This document shows positions 10,141-19,457 of a stretch of DNA of 64,000 nucleotides, in pieces (positions within the stretch are counted from its first letter, which is position 1; every line of letters starts with the position of its first letter). Origin of the DNA: Pseudomonas vanderleydeniana. GTDB lineage: Bacteria; Pseudomonadota; Gammaproteobacteria; Pseudomonadales; Pseudomonadaceae. Under the pieces are notes generated by a model, which saw only the letters and a list, made by a program, of their open reading frames with translations, did not search any database and was not told where the DNA came from. Location of the stretch: NCBI RefSeq assembly GCF_014268755.2, contig NZ_CP077093.1:6221501-6285500 (forward strand). The letters are read 5' to 3'. The position numbers and the translations under genes are program-made.

Positions 10141-11628
10141 ATGCGCCCGCTCATGGAACGCCTCGCCCTACCGATCATGGCAGTGCTCATGGTCGGCTGC
10201 AGCACACCCTCCATACCCCGCTTGGCCCAGGATTGCTTCGAGGCCAGCGGGCGTAATTTCAGCGAAGTCCTCAACTGCTACAAGCAGGCCGAAGCGGCCA
10301 ACCCGCTGAGCTACACCGACCGGGGCTCGATGCCATTTCCCGGCGGCGAGGTCCGCCACTTCATACTGAACTCGCAGCGCTGGTCACCCGACGACCAGGT
10401 CGTGCCCGAACAGTGGAAACACGATGTCAGGGTGTACATACCGGACAATGCCCTGCATGAAACCGCTCTATTGGTAGCCAACAACGGCACCAACAACCCA
10501 CTACCCGGTTCCGAGCCGCAACCGCCGACCGACCTGCCGGCCGATGTCGCCCAGTCGATCGCCACGCAAACCCGGACCATCGTCATTTCGGTCAGCGACC
10601 TCCCCAACCAGGCCCTGACCTTTCACGACAGCGGTGCCAGCCTGCGCGAGGACAGCCTGGTGGCCCAGAGCTGGGCGCGCTTCCTCAAGGCCCCCGAGCG
10701 GCAGCCCTTCACCTCGGTGCATGTGCCCATGATGGAGGCACTGGTTAAAAGCATGGACCTCGCCGAGAGAGAATTACGCCCCTGGCAGATCCGCCACTTC
10801 ATCGCCACGGGTGCCTCGAAACGGGCCTGGACAAGTTGGCTGGCGACGCTGAACGACGAGCGCATCACCGGCCTGATCCCCTTCGCGCTCGACTTCCTGG
10901 ACATGGAAGAAGTGATCGACCACACCTACCGGGTATACGGCCAAAGCTGGCCGGTTGCCTATGGTGACTATCAACGCGAAGGCATCACCCAACAGTTCCA
11001 TACCGCCAACTTCAAGAAGCTGGAGGCCATCCACGATCCGGCCCGCTACAAGGACAGCGCCTATGCCCACCGACTGTCGATGCGCAAGTACATCGTGAGC
11101 GCAAGCGGCGACGACTTCTTCCCCCCGGACAGCCTGAACCTGACCTTCGCACCACCCGGCCCGACCGCCCTGAGAATGATCCCCAACACCGGGCACGGCG
11201 GCATCAGGGCATTCGTCGCGCAGTCGCTGGTTCCGGTGGTGAGGCAATGGCAGGAGAACCTGGAAATACCGACCATCAGTGCCCGACTCCAGCGTGGAGC
11301 CGGCAAGGATCGATACGTGCTGAATTTCTCCAGGCGTCCCGACAAGCTGCTCTACTGGCAGGCCTGGAATCCGGATGCGAGGGATTTCCGCTACGCCTGC
11401 GGCATTCGCTACCAGGCGAGTGCGATCAGGCTGCCAAAGGGACTGAGTGTCGAGGTGCCCATACAGGTGCCCGGGAGTGGCTGGAGCGCCGGCTTCTTCG
11501 AAGCGACCTATCCGGGAGGACTGATCAGTACCTCAAGGGTCGAGATCGTTCCCGGAAGCTATCCAGAACGACGGCCGCCGGAACACGGGGCGGCCTGCAG
11601 CACCATTGTCGACCCGACGTCCCGCTGA
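10141..11628 (+). CDS. PhoPQ-activated pathogenicity-related (PqaA-like) lipoprotein
   Basis: 495 residues of the PhoPQ_related alpha/beta-hydrolase family; Salmonella PqaA is PhoP-regulated and linked to antimicrobial-peptide resistance. The nucleophile-elbow motif is GASKRAW (serine near residue 220), followed by DFLDMEE; late conserved segments are ASGDDFF (likely acid) and NTGHGG (likely catalytic His). The N terminus has a hydrophobic stretch ending in LMVGC, so a lipoprotein anchored at C20 is likely. The start has little ribosome-site support; a second ATG four codons in is equally possible. It stands alone, 110 bp after the CMD gene and convergent with the AEC transporter. Enzymatic substrate is unknown. 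Confidence 0.85.
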   Translation: MRPLMERLALPIMAVLMVGCSTPSIPRLAQDCFEASGRNFSEVLNCYKQAEAANPLSYTDRGSMPFPGGEVRHFILNSQRWSPDDQVVPEQWKHDVRVYIPDNALHETALLVANNGTNNPLPGSEPQPPTDLPADVAQSIATQTRTIVISVSDLPNQALTFHDSGASLREDSLVAQSWARFLKAPERQPFTSVHVPMMEALVKSMDLAERELRPWQIRHFIATGASKRAWTSWLATLNDERITGLIPFALDFLDMEEVIDHTYRVYGQSWPVAYGDYQREGITQQFHTANFKKLEAIHDPARYKDSAYAHRLSMRKYIVSASGDDFFPPDSLNLTFAPPGPTALRMIPNTGHGGIRAFVAQSLVPVVRQWQENLEIPTISARLQRGAGKDRYVLNFSRRPDKLLYWQAWNPDARDFRYACGIRYQASAIRLPKGLSVEVPIQVPGSGWSAGFFEATYPGGLISTSRVEIVPGSYPERRPPEHGAACSTIVDPTSR

Positions 11629-11644
11629 TACCGTCCAACGCGAT

Positions 11645-12586
11645 CTAGATCCAGCCGCCCCACTGCAGGACGAAAATGCCGATGTTGGTCGTGACCGCCG
11701 CCATCAGCGTGGTGATCACGATGATCGCCGCCGCCAGCTCGTGGTTGCCGTTGGCGGTACGGGCCATGACAAAGCTGGCCGCAGCCGTCGGGCTGCCGAA
11801 GTAGAGGAACAGGATACCCAGCTCCGCACCGCGGAAGCCGCAGAGCCAGGCACCGAGCGTCGACAACAGTGGCATGCCGACCATCTTCACCAGGCTGGCG
11901 CTCAGCGCCATGTCGCCACTCTTGCGCAACGCCGCCAGGGACAGCGTGCCACCGATGCAGATCAGCGCCAGCGGCAGGGTCATCTGCGCCAGGTAGTTGC
12001 CGGACGTCTCCAGCCAGCCGGGCAGGCCGATGTGGAAATAGGCGAAGGGCGCCGCCGCGATCACGCTGATGATCAGCGGGTTGCTCAACACGCTCTTGCA
12101 GATGCTCCACGGGTCGGACTTGATCACCGGGCTGTAGACCGCCAGGACGATCGTCGACAGGGTGTTGTAGAACAGGATCACCAGCGCGGCGAGAATCGCC
12201 CCGAGGGAGATCCCGTAGTCACCGTACATGCTGGCCGCCAGGGCCAGGCCGATCACCCCGTTGTTGCCGCGAAAGGCGCCCTGCGTGTAGATCCCGCGGT
12301 CTTCCCTGGGGCAACGCCAGATCGCCCAGCCCCAGGCGCCGGCGAAGGCGACCAGGGTGGCGACGACGAAATAGCCCAGTACTGCCGGCTTGAGGGCCGA
12401 ATGCAGGTCGGCATGCAGGATGCCGAGAAACAGCAACGGCGGCATGGTGACGTTGAACACCAGTGCCGAGGCGGTATGGATGAAGTTGTCGTTGATCCAA
12501 CCGATGCGCTTGAGCGCCACGCCGAGGAACAACATGGCGAAGACCGGCGCGGTGATGGTCAATGTATCGAGAAAGATGGCCAGCAT
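11645..12586 (-). CDS. AEC family transporter (auxin efflux carrier fold)
   Basis: 313-residue inner-membrane protein with about ten hydrophobic segments. Typical AEC features are the N-terminal VFAMLFLGVALKRIGWI, the FRGNNGVIGLALA cross-over motif and the C-terminal SPTAAASFVMA cross-over motif. Bacterial AEC members export or exchange small organic anions such as malate or malonate; substrate cannot be read here. It lies 72 bp downstream of the wbuC-like gene on the same strand and may be read through from it. Stop codon is TAG. Confidence 0.88.
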   Translation of the reverse strand: MLAIFLDTLTITAPVFAMLFLGVALKRIGWINDNFIHTASALVFNVTMPPLLFLGILHADLHSALKPAVLGYFVVATLVAFAGAWGWAIWRCPREDRGIYTQGAFRGNNGVIGLALAASMYGDYGISLGAILAALVILFYNTLSTIVLAVYSPVIKSDPWSICKSVLSNPLIISVIAAAPFAYFHIGLPGWLETSGNYLAQMTLPLALICIGGTLSLAALRKSGDMALSASLVKMVGMPLLSTLGAWLCGFRGAELGILFLYFGSPTAAASFVMARTANGNHELAAAIIVITTLMAAVTTNIGIFVLQWGGWI

Positions 12587-12658
12587 TGCCCTGAGAACCC
12601 GTTGCCTGTCGTTAGGAGGCTAATGATACGGCAAAGCCGGCCGTTCTGCCCGAACGGC

Positions 12659-13132
12659 TCAGGCAAATTGCGCGCGCATCCAGGCCTGGTACTCGGCGAC
12701 GCCGGCCTCGCCCTCCCGAGGGGCCCAGGCGGCCATCTCGCCCTCGCCCACCGGGCGATAGGGACCGGCCTTGCATTCGAACATCACGGTATCGGGTTCG
12801 AGCACGACCAGGCTGTGGAACACGCCAGCCGGCAAGTCCACCGCCGGGCACTCGCCGCCAGCCTGCAACACGCGCCGGGCCAGCACCTGGCCGTCCTCGT
12901 CGAACACCAGCAGGCCCAGGCTGCCTCGAAGCACCAGCAGGGTCTCCGCCTTGTCCGCACTCAGGTGCCGATGGGGCGGCACATAGGTGTTCGGCTGCAG
13001 GCCGACCGCCATGCGATGGCAGGGCTCTTCCATCTGATGGAAGTTGTGGTGCGTGCGCCCGCGGGGGCTGGCCGCCGCTTTTGCGGCCAGGTCGGCGAAC
13101 AGCGCGGAATCGAGAAAGCTGGGCGCGGCCAT
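12659..13132 (-). CDS. WbuC family cupin metalloprotein
   Basis: 157-residue cupin. The metal-binding pattern PHRH, then AETLLVLRGS, then VFHSLVVLEP is present, and the N-terminal RGRTHHNFHQM and C-terminal CKAGPYRP are characteristic of the WbuC family, some of whose members lie in O-antigen clusters. Function is not established. The start is only 3 nt after the hpt stop, so the two are probably co-transcribed, with no LPS genes nearby. Confidence 0.88.
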   Translation of the reverse strand: MAAPSFLDSALFADLAAKAAASPRGRTHHNFHQMEEPCHRMAVGLQPNTYVPPHRHLSADKAETLLVLRGSLGLLVFDEDGQVLARRVLQAGGECPAVDLPAGVFHSLVVLEPDTVMFECKAGPYRPVGEGEMAAWAPREGEAGVAEYQAWMRAQFA

Positions 13133-13135
13133 GGC

Positions 13136-13693
13136 TTACATGCCCTTGACGGCGAAGATACCGGCAGCGTTGCGCCAGTAGCCCTTGTAGTCCATGCCAT
13201 AGCCGAAGATGTAGCGGTCGATGCAGGGCAGTCCGACGTAGTCGGCCTTGAGGTCCGGACGGGCCTTGCGGTCGTGCTCCTTGTCGATCAGCACGGCGGT
13301 GTGGACCTGGCGGGCACCGGCGTGCTTGCAGAAGTCGATGATCGCGCCGAGGGTATGCCCCTCGTCGAGAATGTCGTCGATGATCAGCACGTCACGGTCG
13401 ATGAACGAGACTTCCGGCTTGGCCTTCCAGAACAGCTCGCCGCCGCTGGTTTCGTTGCGATAGCGGGTGGCGTGCAGGTAGGAGGCTTCCAGCGGGAAGT
13501 CGAGATGGGTCAGCAGCTTGCCGGAGAAGATCAGACCGCCGTTCATCACGCAGAACACCACCGGGTTGCGCTCGGCCAGGTCGGCATTGATCTGTGCGCC
13601 GACACGGGCGATGGCCGCCTCGACTTCAGCGTTGGTGTACAGGCAGTCGGCTTCGCGCATGACTTGACGGATATGCTCGAGATCAGCGGACAT
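13136..13693 (-). CDS. hpt: Hypoxanthine-guanine phosphoribosyltransferase
   Basis: 185-residue type I phosphoribosyltransferase converting hypoxanthine and guanine with PRPP to IMP and GMP. The PRPP-binding motif VLIIDDILDEGHT (about residues 97-109) and the base-binding D-YVGLPCIDRYIFGYGMD region are intact, with PVVFCVMNGG near the active-site loop. Start MSADLEHIRQ is preceded by GGAGAGCGCC; the longer frame upstream is not conserved. Divergent from upp and operonic with the cupin gene. The annotation in related genomes varies (hypoxanthine or purine PRT). Confidence 0.95.
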   Translation of the reverse strand: MSADLEHIRQVMREADCLYTNAEVEAAIARVGAQINADLAERNPVVFCVMNGGLIFSGKLLTHLDFPLEASYLHATRYRNETSGGELFWKAKPEVSFIDRDVLIIDDILDEGHTLGAIIDFCKHAGARQVHTAVLIDKEHDRKARPDLKADYVGLPCIDRYIFGYGMDYKGYWRNAAGIFAVKGM

Positions 13694-13825
13694 GGCGCTC
13701 TCCATAGGGTGCTCAAATAGGACTTGTGCAGGGGGCTGCGCAAGAAAAGCGGGCAAAGGTACGCACCCGCGCAGGCCAGATCAAGCGTTTCTGGACTAAC
13801 GTACTACGGGTCTATAGGACATAAA

Positions 13826-13857
13826 CCCCGGATAGATTAATCTAGGCCGGTTTTTTT
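13826..13857 (+). promoter_or_regulatory. Hairpin plus T-run in the upp leader (possible attenuator)
   Basis: A perfect 12-bp palindrome (TAGATTAATCTA, 13833-13844) is flanked by CCGG on both sides, so a stem can form, and is followed by seven T residues ending about 24 nt before the upp ATG. This looks like an intrinsic terminator inside the upp leader and could attenuate upp-uraA transcription, as UTP does for pyrimidine genes elsewhere. The promoter was not identified. Confidence 0.45.
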
Positions 13858-13880
13858 GCCCGCCGTCGGAGCCTTTCCCT

Positions 13881-14519
13881 ATGCCCATCCGTGAGATCCG
13901 CCACCCGCTGATCCGTCACAAGCTCGGCCTCATGCGCCGCGCAGACATTAGCACGAAGAACTTCCGTGAGCTTGCCCAGGAAGTCGGAGCGTTGCTGACC
14001 TATGAGGCGACCAAGGACCTGCCCCTCGAAACCTACAACATCGATGGCTGGTGCGGCACCGTACAAGTCGAGAAAATCGCCGGTAAGAAAATTACCGTGG
14101 TCCCGATCCTGCGTGCCGGCATCGGCATGCTCGAAGGTGTGCTCAGCCTGATCCCGGGCGCCAAGGTCAGCGCCGTGGGCGTGGCCCGCAACGAGGAAAC
14201 CCTCGAGGCCCATACCTATCTGGAAAAACTGGTGCCGGAAATCGACGAGCGCCTGGCGATGATCATCGACCCGATGCTCGCCACCGGTGGCTCGATGGTC
14301 GCCACCATCGACCTGCTGAAGAAAGCCGGCTGCAAGGAGATCTGCGCCATGGTGCTGGTCGCCGCGCCGGAAGGTATCGCCGTGGTCGAGAAGGCTCACC
14401 CGGACGTGACCATCTACACCGCCTCCATCGATCAGAAACTGAACGAGCAGGGCTACATCATCCCAGGCCTGGGCGATGCCGGTGACAAGATCTTCGGCAC
14501 CAAGCAGAAGGACGCCTGA
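13881..14519 (+). CDS. upp: Uracil phosphoribosyltransferase
   Basis: 212-residue enzyme making UMP from uracil and PRPP in the cytoplasm. Recognised by [12 protein letters not shown] at the N terminus, [14 protein letters not shown], the PRPP-binding [13 protein letters not shown] and the C-terminal uracil-binding [16 protein letters not shown]. Two nucleotides separate its stop from uraA, so uptake and phosphoribosylation are one operon. Confidence 0.98.
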   Translation: MPIREIRHPLIRHKLGLMRRADISTKNFRELAQEVGALLTYEATKDLPLETYNIDGWCGTVQVEKIAGKKITVVPILRAGIGMLEGVLSLIPGAKVSAVGVARNEETLEAHTYLEKLVPEIDERLAMIIDPMLATGGSMVATIDLLKKAGCKEICAMVLVAAPEGIAVVEKAHPDVTIYTASIDQKLNEQGYIIPGLGDAGDKIFGTKQKDA

Positions 14520-14521
14520 GC

Positions 14522-15796
14522 ATGCGGGATGAGTTCAACGACCCGCTCTGGCGCACGGTACTGTCCGGCGCGCAGATGCTCTTCGTGGCCTTTGGCGCGC
14601 TGGTGCTGATGCCGCTGATCACCGGCCTGGACCCGAACGTCGCGCTGTTCACCGCGGGCCTTGGGACTCTGCTGTTCCAGCTGGTCACCGGCCGCCAGGT
14701 ACCGGTGTTCCTGGCGTCGAGCTTCGCCTTCATCACCCCGATCATTCTCGCCAAGGGCCAGTTCGGCCTGGCCGCGACCATGGGCGGCGTGATGGCGGCG
14801 GGTTTCGTCTACACCTTCCTCGGCCTGGCCGTGAAGATCAAGGGCACCGGCTTCATCGACCGGCTGCTGCCGCCGGTGGTGATCGGCCCGGTGGTGATAT
14901 CCATCGGCCTGGCCATGGCGCCGATTGCCGCGAACATGGCGATGGGCAAGGCCGGTGACGGTAGCGAACTGATTCCCTACCGCACGGCGATGCTGATTTC
15001 CATGCCGGCGCTGCTGACCACCCTGATCGTCGCGGTGTTCGGCAAGGGGATCTTCCGCCTGGTACCGATCATCTCGGGCGTCCTGGTGGGGTTTGCCCTG
15101 TCGTTCTACTTCGGCGTGGTCGACACCGCGAAGATCGCTGCCGCGCCATGGCTGGCCCTGCCGCACTTCACCGCACCGGAGTTCAACTGGCAGGCCATCC
15201 TGTTCATCGTCCCGGTGGCACTGGCCCCGGCGATCGAACACATCGGCGGCGTGATCGCGGTCGGCAGCGTGACCGGCCGCGACTACCTGAAGAAGCCCGG
15301 CCTGCATCGCACGCTGCTGGGTGACGGCCTCGCCACCACGGCGGCCGGCCTGTTCGGCGGCCCGCCCAACACCACCTATGCCGAGGTGACGGGCGCGGTG
15401 ATGCTGACCAAGAACTACAACCCGAAGATCATGACCTGGGCGGCGGTCTTCGCCATTGCCCTGGCTTTCATCGGCAAGTTCGGCGCGCTGCTGCAAAGCA
15501 TTCCGGTACCGGTAATGGGCGGGATTCTCTGCCTGCTGTTCGGTTCGATCGCGGCGGTGGGCATGAACACCCTGATCCGCCACAAGATCGACCTGGGCGA
15601 AGCGCGCAACCTGGTGATCGTCTCGGTCACGCTGGTGTTCGGCATCGGTGGCGTCCTGGTGGGTAGCGGCACCGGCCCCGACGACTTCGGCCTCAAGGGC
15701 ATCGCCCTGTGCGCTGTCGTCGCGATCGCGCTGAACCTGATCCTGCCGGGCAATGACGGCTGGAAGAAGAACAAGGCCGACGAACCGCTGGTGTAA
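14522..15796 (+). CDS. uraA: Uracil permease (NCS2 family)
   Basis: 424-residue inner-membrane proton symporter for uracil, co-transcribed with upp. Fourteen hydrophobic segments are expected. NCS2 signatures are seen: FLASSFAFITPII near residue 62, PVALAPAIEHIGGV with the substrate-binding Glu near residue 238, and GGPPNTTYAEVTGA near residue 285. A REP-derived hairpin follows the stop directly and may serve as the transcript end. Confidence 0.96.
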   Translation: MRDEFNDPLWRTVLSGAQMLFVAFGALVLMPLITGLDPNVALFTAGLGTLLFQLVTGRQVPVFLASSFAFITPIILAKGQFGLAATMGGVMAAGFVYTFLGLAVKIKGTGFIDRLLPPVVIGPVVISIGLAMAPIAANMAMGKAGDGSELIPYRTAMLISMPALLTTLIVAVFGKGIFRLVPIISGVLVGFALSFYFGVVDTAKIAAAPWLALPHFTAPEFNWQAILFIVPVALAPAIEHIGGVIAVGSVTGRDYLKKPGLHRTLLGDGLATTAAGLFGGPPNTTYAEVTGAVMLTKNYNPKIMTWAAVFAIALAFIGKFGALLQSIPVPVMGGILCLLFGSIAAVGMNTLIRHKIDLGEARNLVIVSVTLVFGIGGVLVGSGTGPDDFGLKGIALCAVVAIALNLILPGNDGWKKNKADEPLV

Positions 15797-15802
15797 TCGC
15801 TG

Positions 15803-15838
15803 CCGCTCACCACAAGGCCAGCCCCTTGTGGTGAGCGG
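15803..15838. terminator. REP-derived hairpin after uraA
   Basis: A perfect 15-bp inverted repeat (ccgctcaccacaagg / ccttgtggtgagcgg) with a 6-nt loop starts 6 nt after the uraA stop. There is no T-run. The sequence is the outer half of the adjacent REP family, so it may act as an mRNA 3' stabiliser or factor-dependent end. Confidence 0.55.
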
Positions 15839-15840
15839 GC

Positions 15841-15973
15841 CTGTGGCGAGCGGGCTTGCCCGCGCTCGGCGGCAAAGCCGCCGTAAAATCAGACATCTCG
15901 TTCTACCTGACACAGCGCGCTTGCTGGTTTTAGGGGCGCTTCGCGCCCCAGCGCGGGCAAGCCCGCTCGCCAC
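15841..15973. repeat. REPIN between uraA and hemH
   Basis: Inverted REP halves (starting CTGTGGCGAGCGGGCTTGCC and ending GGCAAGCCCGCTCGCCACA) enclose a middle with two further small hairpins (GGCGGCAAAGCCGCC, GGGGCGCTTCGCGCCCC). Together with the hairpin at 15803-15838 this makes a compound REP cluster filling the convergent uraA/hemH gap. Confidence 0.85.
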
Positions 15974-16006
15974 AAAAGCCCGTCTACCACAAAGATGCGC
16001 CAGTCG

Positions 16007-17038
16007 TTAAGCCTTTACGGCCAATGGTGCCCGCTCACAGAGCGTGTTCAGCGCCGCCGCCCACTGCGGATCGTCGTTCAGGCACGGTACCAGCACCAAC
16101 TCCTCGCCTCCCGCCTCGATGAACTGCTCGCGCCCACGATCCCCGATCTCCTCCAGGGTCTCGATGCAGTCGGCGACGAATGCCGGGCACATCACCAGCA
16201 GTTTCTTCACCCCGGCCTTGGCCAACTCATCCAGACGCGCCTCGGTGTAGGGCTCGATCCACTTCGCCCGCCCCAACCGGGACTGGAACGACACCGACCA
16301 CTGCCCCTCGGACAACCCCATGTGCTCGGCGAACGCCGCTGCCGTGCGCAGGCATTGGGCCCGATAGCAGGTGGCAAGTACCGCAGGCGAAGCGTTGCGG
16401 CAGCAGTCCGCATCCTTGAGGCAATGGCTGCCGGTGGGATCGAGCTTGGTCAGGTGGCGCTCCGGCAAACCATGGAAGCTCAGCAGCAGGTGATCGAAGC
16501 CCTGCTCCAGATGCGGCCTGGTACTGGCGACCAGGGCTTCGATGTACTCCGGCTGGTCGTAGAACGGCTGCAGGATGGAGAACTGCACATCCAGGTTTCG
16601 CTCCCTGACCACCCGCCGTGCCTCCTCGATCACCGTGGTCACGGTGCTGTCGGCAAATTGCGGATACAACGGCGCCAGCGTCACCTTGCGGATGCCCTGT
16701 GCCGCCAACCGGGCCAGCGTCGACTCGATCGACGGCTCGCCATAACGCATTGCCAGCTCCACCGGGCCCTGGCGCCACTGCTCGGTCATGCGTTGCTGCA
16801 GGCGACGGCTCAGCACCACCAGCGGCGAACCCTCGTCCCACCAGATCGAGGCATAGGCATGCGCCGACTGCTCGGGTCGCTTGATCAGGATCAGCGATAC
16901 CAGCAAACGCCGAACCGGCCAGGGCAGGTCGATCACGTACGGGTCCATCAGAAACTGATTGAGATAACTGCGCACGTCGGCCACCGAGGTGGAAGCCGGC
17001 GAGCCCAGGTTGACCAGTAGCAACGCGTGATCAGTCAT
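16007..17038 (-). CDS. hemH: Ferrochelatase
   Basis: 343-residue terminal enzyme of protoheme synthesis, inserting Fe(II) into protoporphyrin IX. It starts [14 protein letters not shown]; the active-site His is in [12 protein letters not shown] (near residue 200) and the acidic residue in [16 protein letters not shown]. The segment [16 protein letters not shown] is Cys-rich in the region where several proteobacterial enzymes hold Fe-S ligands or their remnants. The 13-nt gap to the epimerase gene upstream suggests one transcript. It is next to a photolyase/LitR locus, which is notable because protoporphyrin is a photosensitiser. Confidence 0.97.
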   Translation of the reverse strand: MTDHALLLVNLGSPASTSVADVRSYLNQFLMDPYVIDLPWPVRRLLVSLILIKRPEQSAHAYASIWWDEGSPLVVLSRRLQQRMTEQWRQGPVELAMRYGEPSIESTLARLAAQGIRKVTLAPLYPQFADSTVTTVIEEARRVVRERNLDVQFSILQPFYDQPEYIEALVASTRPHLEQGFDHLLLSFHGLPERHLTKLDPTGSHCLKDADCCRNASPAVLATCYRAQCLRTAAAFAEHMGLSEGQWSVSFQSRLGRAKWIEPYTEARLDELAKAGVKKLLVMCPAFVADCIETLEEIGDRGREQFIEAGGEELVLVPCLNDDPQWAAALNTLCERAPLAVKA

Positions 17039-17051
17039 GCAATGTCCTATG

Positions 17052-17954
17052 TCAAAGGCGGCCCGACAGATCGTCGAGGGCCGCGGGCAGATCGGTAAAC
17101 TGAAACTCGAACCCCGCCGCCAGCAGGCGCTTGGGCATCGCACGCTGGCCACCGAGCAGCAACTGCGACAATTCGCCGAGGCCGACTCGCAATACCAGGC
17201 CCGGCAACGGGATCAGTGCCGGGCGACGCAACACCCGGCCCAGTGCCCTGGCGAAGTCACGGTTGCGCACCGGCTTGGGGGCGCAGGCATTATAGGGACC
17301 GCTGGCATCACTGCGGTGCAGAAGAAAATCAATCAGGGCGATTTGATCGCGCAGATGAATCCACGGCATCCACTGCCGACCGTTGCCGATCGGGCCTCCC
17401 AGGCACAATTTGAACGGCAGCAGCAGGCGCGACAAAAAGCCGCCCTCGGCCGCCAGCACCAATCCCGTTCGCAGCAACACCACGCGCATGCCCAGGGCCT
17501 GCGCGCGCAAGGCGGTCTCTTCCCAGGCGATACAGAGCTGGCTGGCGAAATCCTCGCTGACCGGTGGTGAATCCTCTGTCAGCTCACGCTCGCCACCATC
17601 GCCGTACCAACCCACCGCCGAACCGGAAATCAGCACGGCCGGACGTTGTTCGAGACCCTCGAGCCAGGCCAGCAGAGTTTCGGTCAGCTGGATCCGGCTG
17701 CTCCAGAGCAACGCCTTGCGCCGGTGTGTCCAGGGCCGCTCGGCAATCGGTGCACCGGCCAGGTTGACCACCGCGTCCAGCGGCTCCCCGGCCAGATCCT
17801 CCAGATGCCGCACGCCACGCACCTGCGCTCCGCAAAGACGAGCGACCTCTTCGGGACGCCGACTCCAGACCGTCAGGCGATGCCCCTGCGCCAGCCAGTG
17901 CTCGCACAACCGCCGCCCGATCAAACCAGTACCGCCTGTCAGCAATATGTGCAT
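17052..17954 (-). CDS. TIGR01777 family NAD(P)-binding epimerase-like protein (YfcH-like)
   Basis: 300-residue atypical SDR. It has the N-terminal Rossmann motif [30 protein letters not shown] and [13 protein letters not shown], and ends in the DUF1731 region ([22 protein letters not shown]). Biochemical function is not established for the family. In several pseudomonads it lies between ferrochelatase and the photolyase locus, the same arrangement as here, and shares the hemH transcript direction. Normal length. Confidence 0.9.
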   Translation of the reverse strand: MHILLTGGTGLIGRRLCEHWLAQGHRLTVWSRRPEEVARLCGAQVRGVRHLEDLAGEPLDAVVNLAGAPIAERPWTHRRKALLWSSRIQLTETLLAWLEGLEQRPAVLISGSAVGWYGDGGERELTEDSPPVSEDFASQLCIAWEETALRAQALGMRVVLLRTGLVLAAEGGFLSRLLLPFKLCLGGPIGNGRQWMPWIHLRDQIALIDFLLHRSDASGPYNACAPKPVRNRDFARALGRVLRRPALIPLPGLVLRVGLGELSQLLLGGQRAMPKRLLAAGFEFQFTDLPAALDDLSGRL

Positions 17955-18089
17955 GAAAGCGTCCTCGCGTAACGTTTTGCCAAGAGCGTTAGTCTACTTT
18001 TATAGGCAGGGCTCTTTTCTTCTCGACTGATTTAACAATAGGACAGCTTCAGACGACAGGAACGTCGCGACTTATACCTAAAATTAGGA

Positions 18090-19344
<1,255 letters not shown>

Positions 19345-19361
19345 GCCGGCCATGGCAAACC

Positions 19362-19437
19362 TGTACAAAGAATTTGACTTGTACAAGATAGAACCTATGA
19401 TGAGACTTAGTTGTACAAGAATTCGTCCTTGTACAAG
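19362..19437 (+). promoter_or_regulatory. LitR-type operator array and promoter of the rudS-litR-phrB operon
   Basis: Four boxes: TGTACAAAG (19362-19370), CTTGTACAAG (19378-19387), TTGTACAAG (19411-19419) and CTTGTACAAG (19428-19437). They form two pairs, each with about 17-18 nt centre spacing. A promoter TTGACT (19374-19379) - 16 nt - TATGAT (19396-19401) lies among them; its -35 overlaps box 2 and its start point falls just before box 3. This geometry fits repression by a dimer or tetramer of a MerR-type regulator encoded in the operon. The binding itself is inferred. Confidence 0.72.
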
Positions 19438-19457
19438 TAAATCGTCGAGGTTCTGCA

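Noticed and set aside
11606..13720. 704-residue open frame on the plus strand opposite the AEC, WbuC and hpt genes
   Set aside because: It spans three well-supported genes in antisense and has no recognisable domain.
6375..16006. CRISPR-like repeats in the intergenic palindromes
   Set aside because: They are single inverted pairs of REP or related type, without regular direct repeats and spacers, and no cas gene is present.
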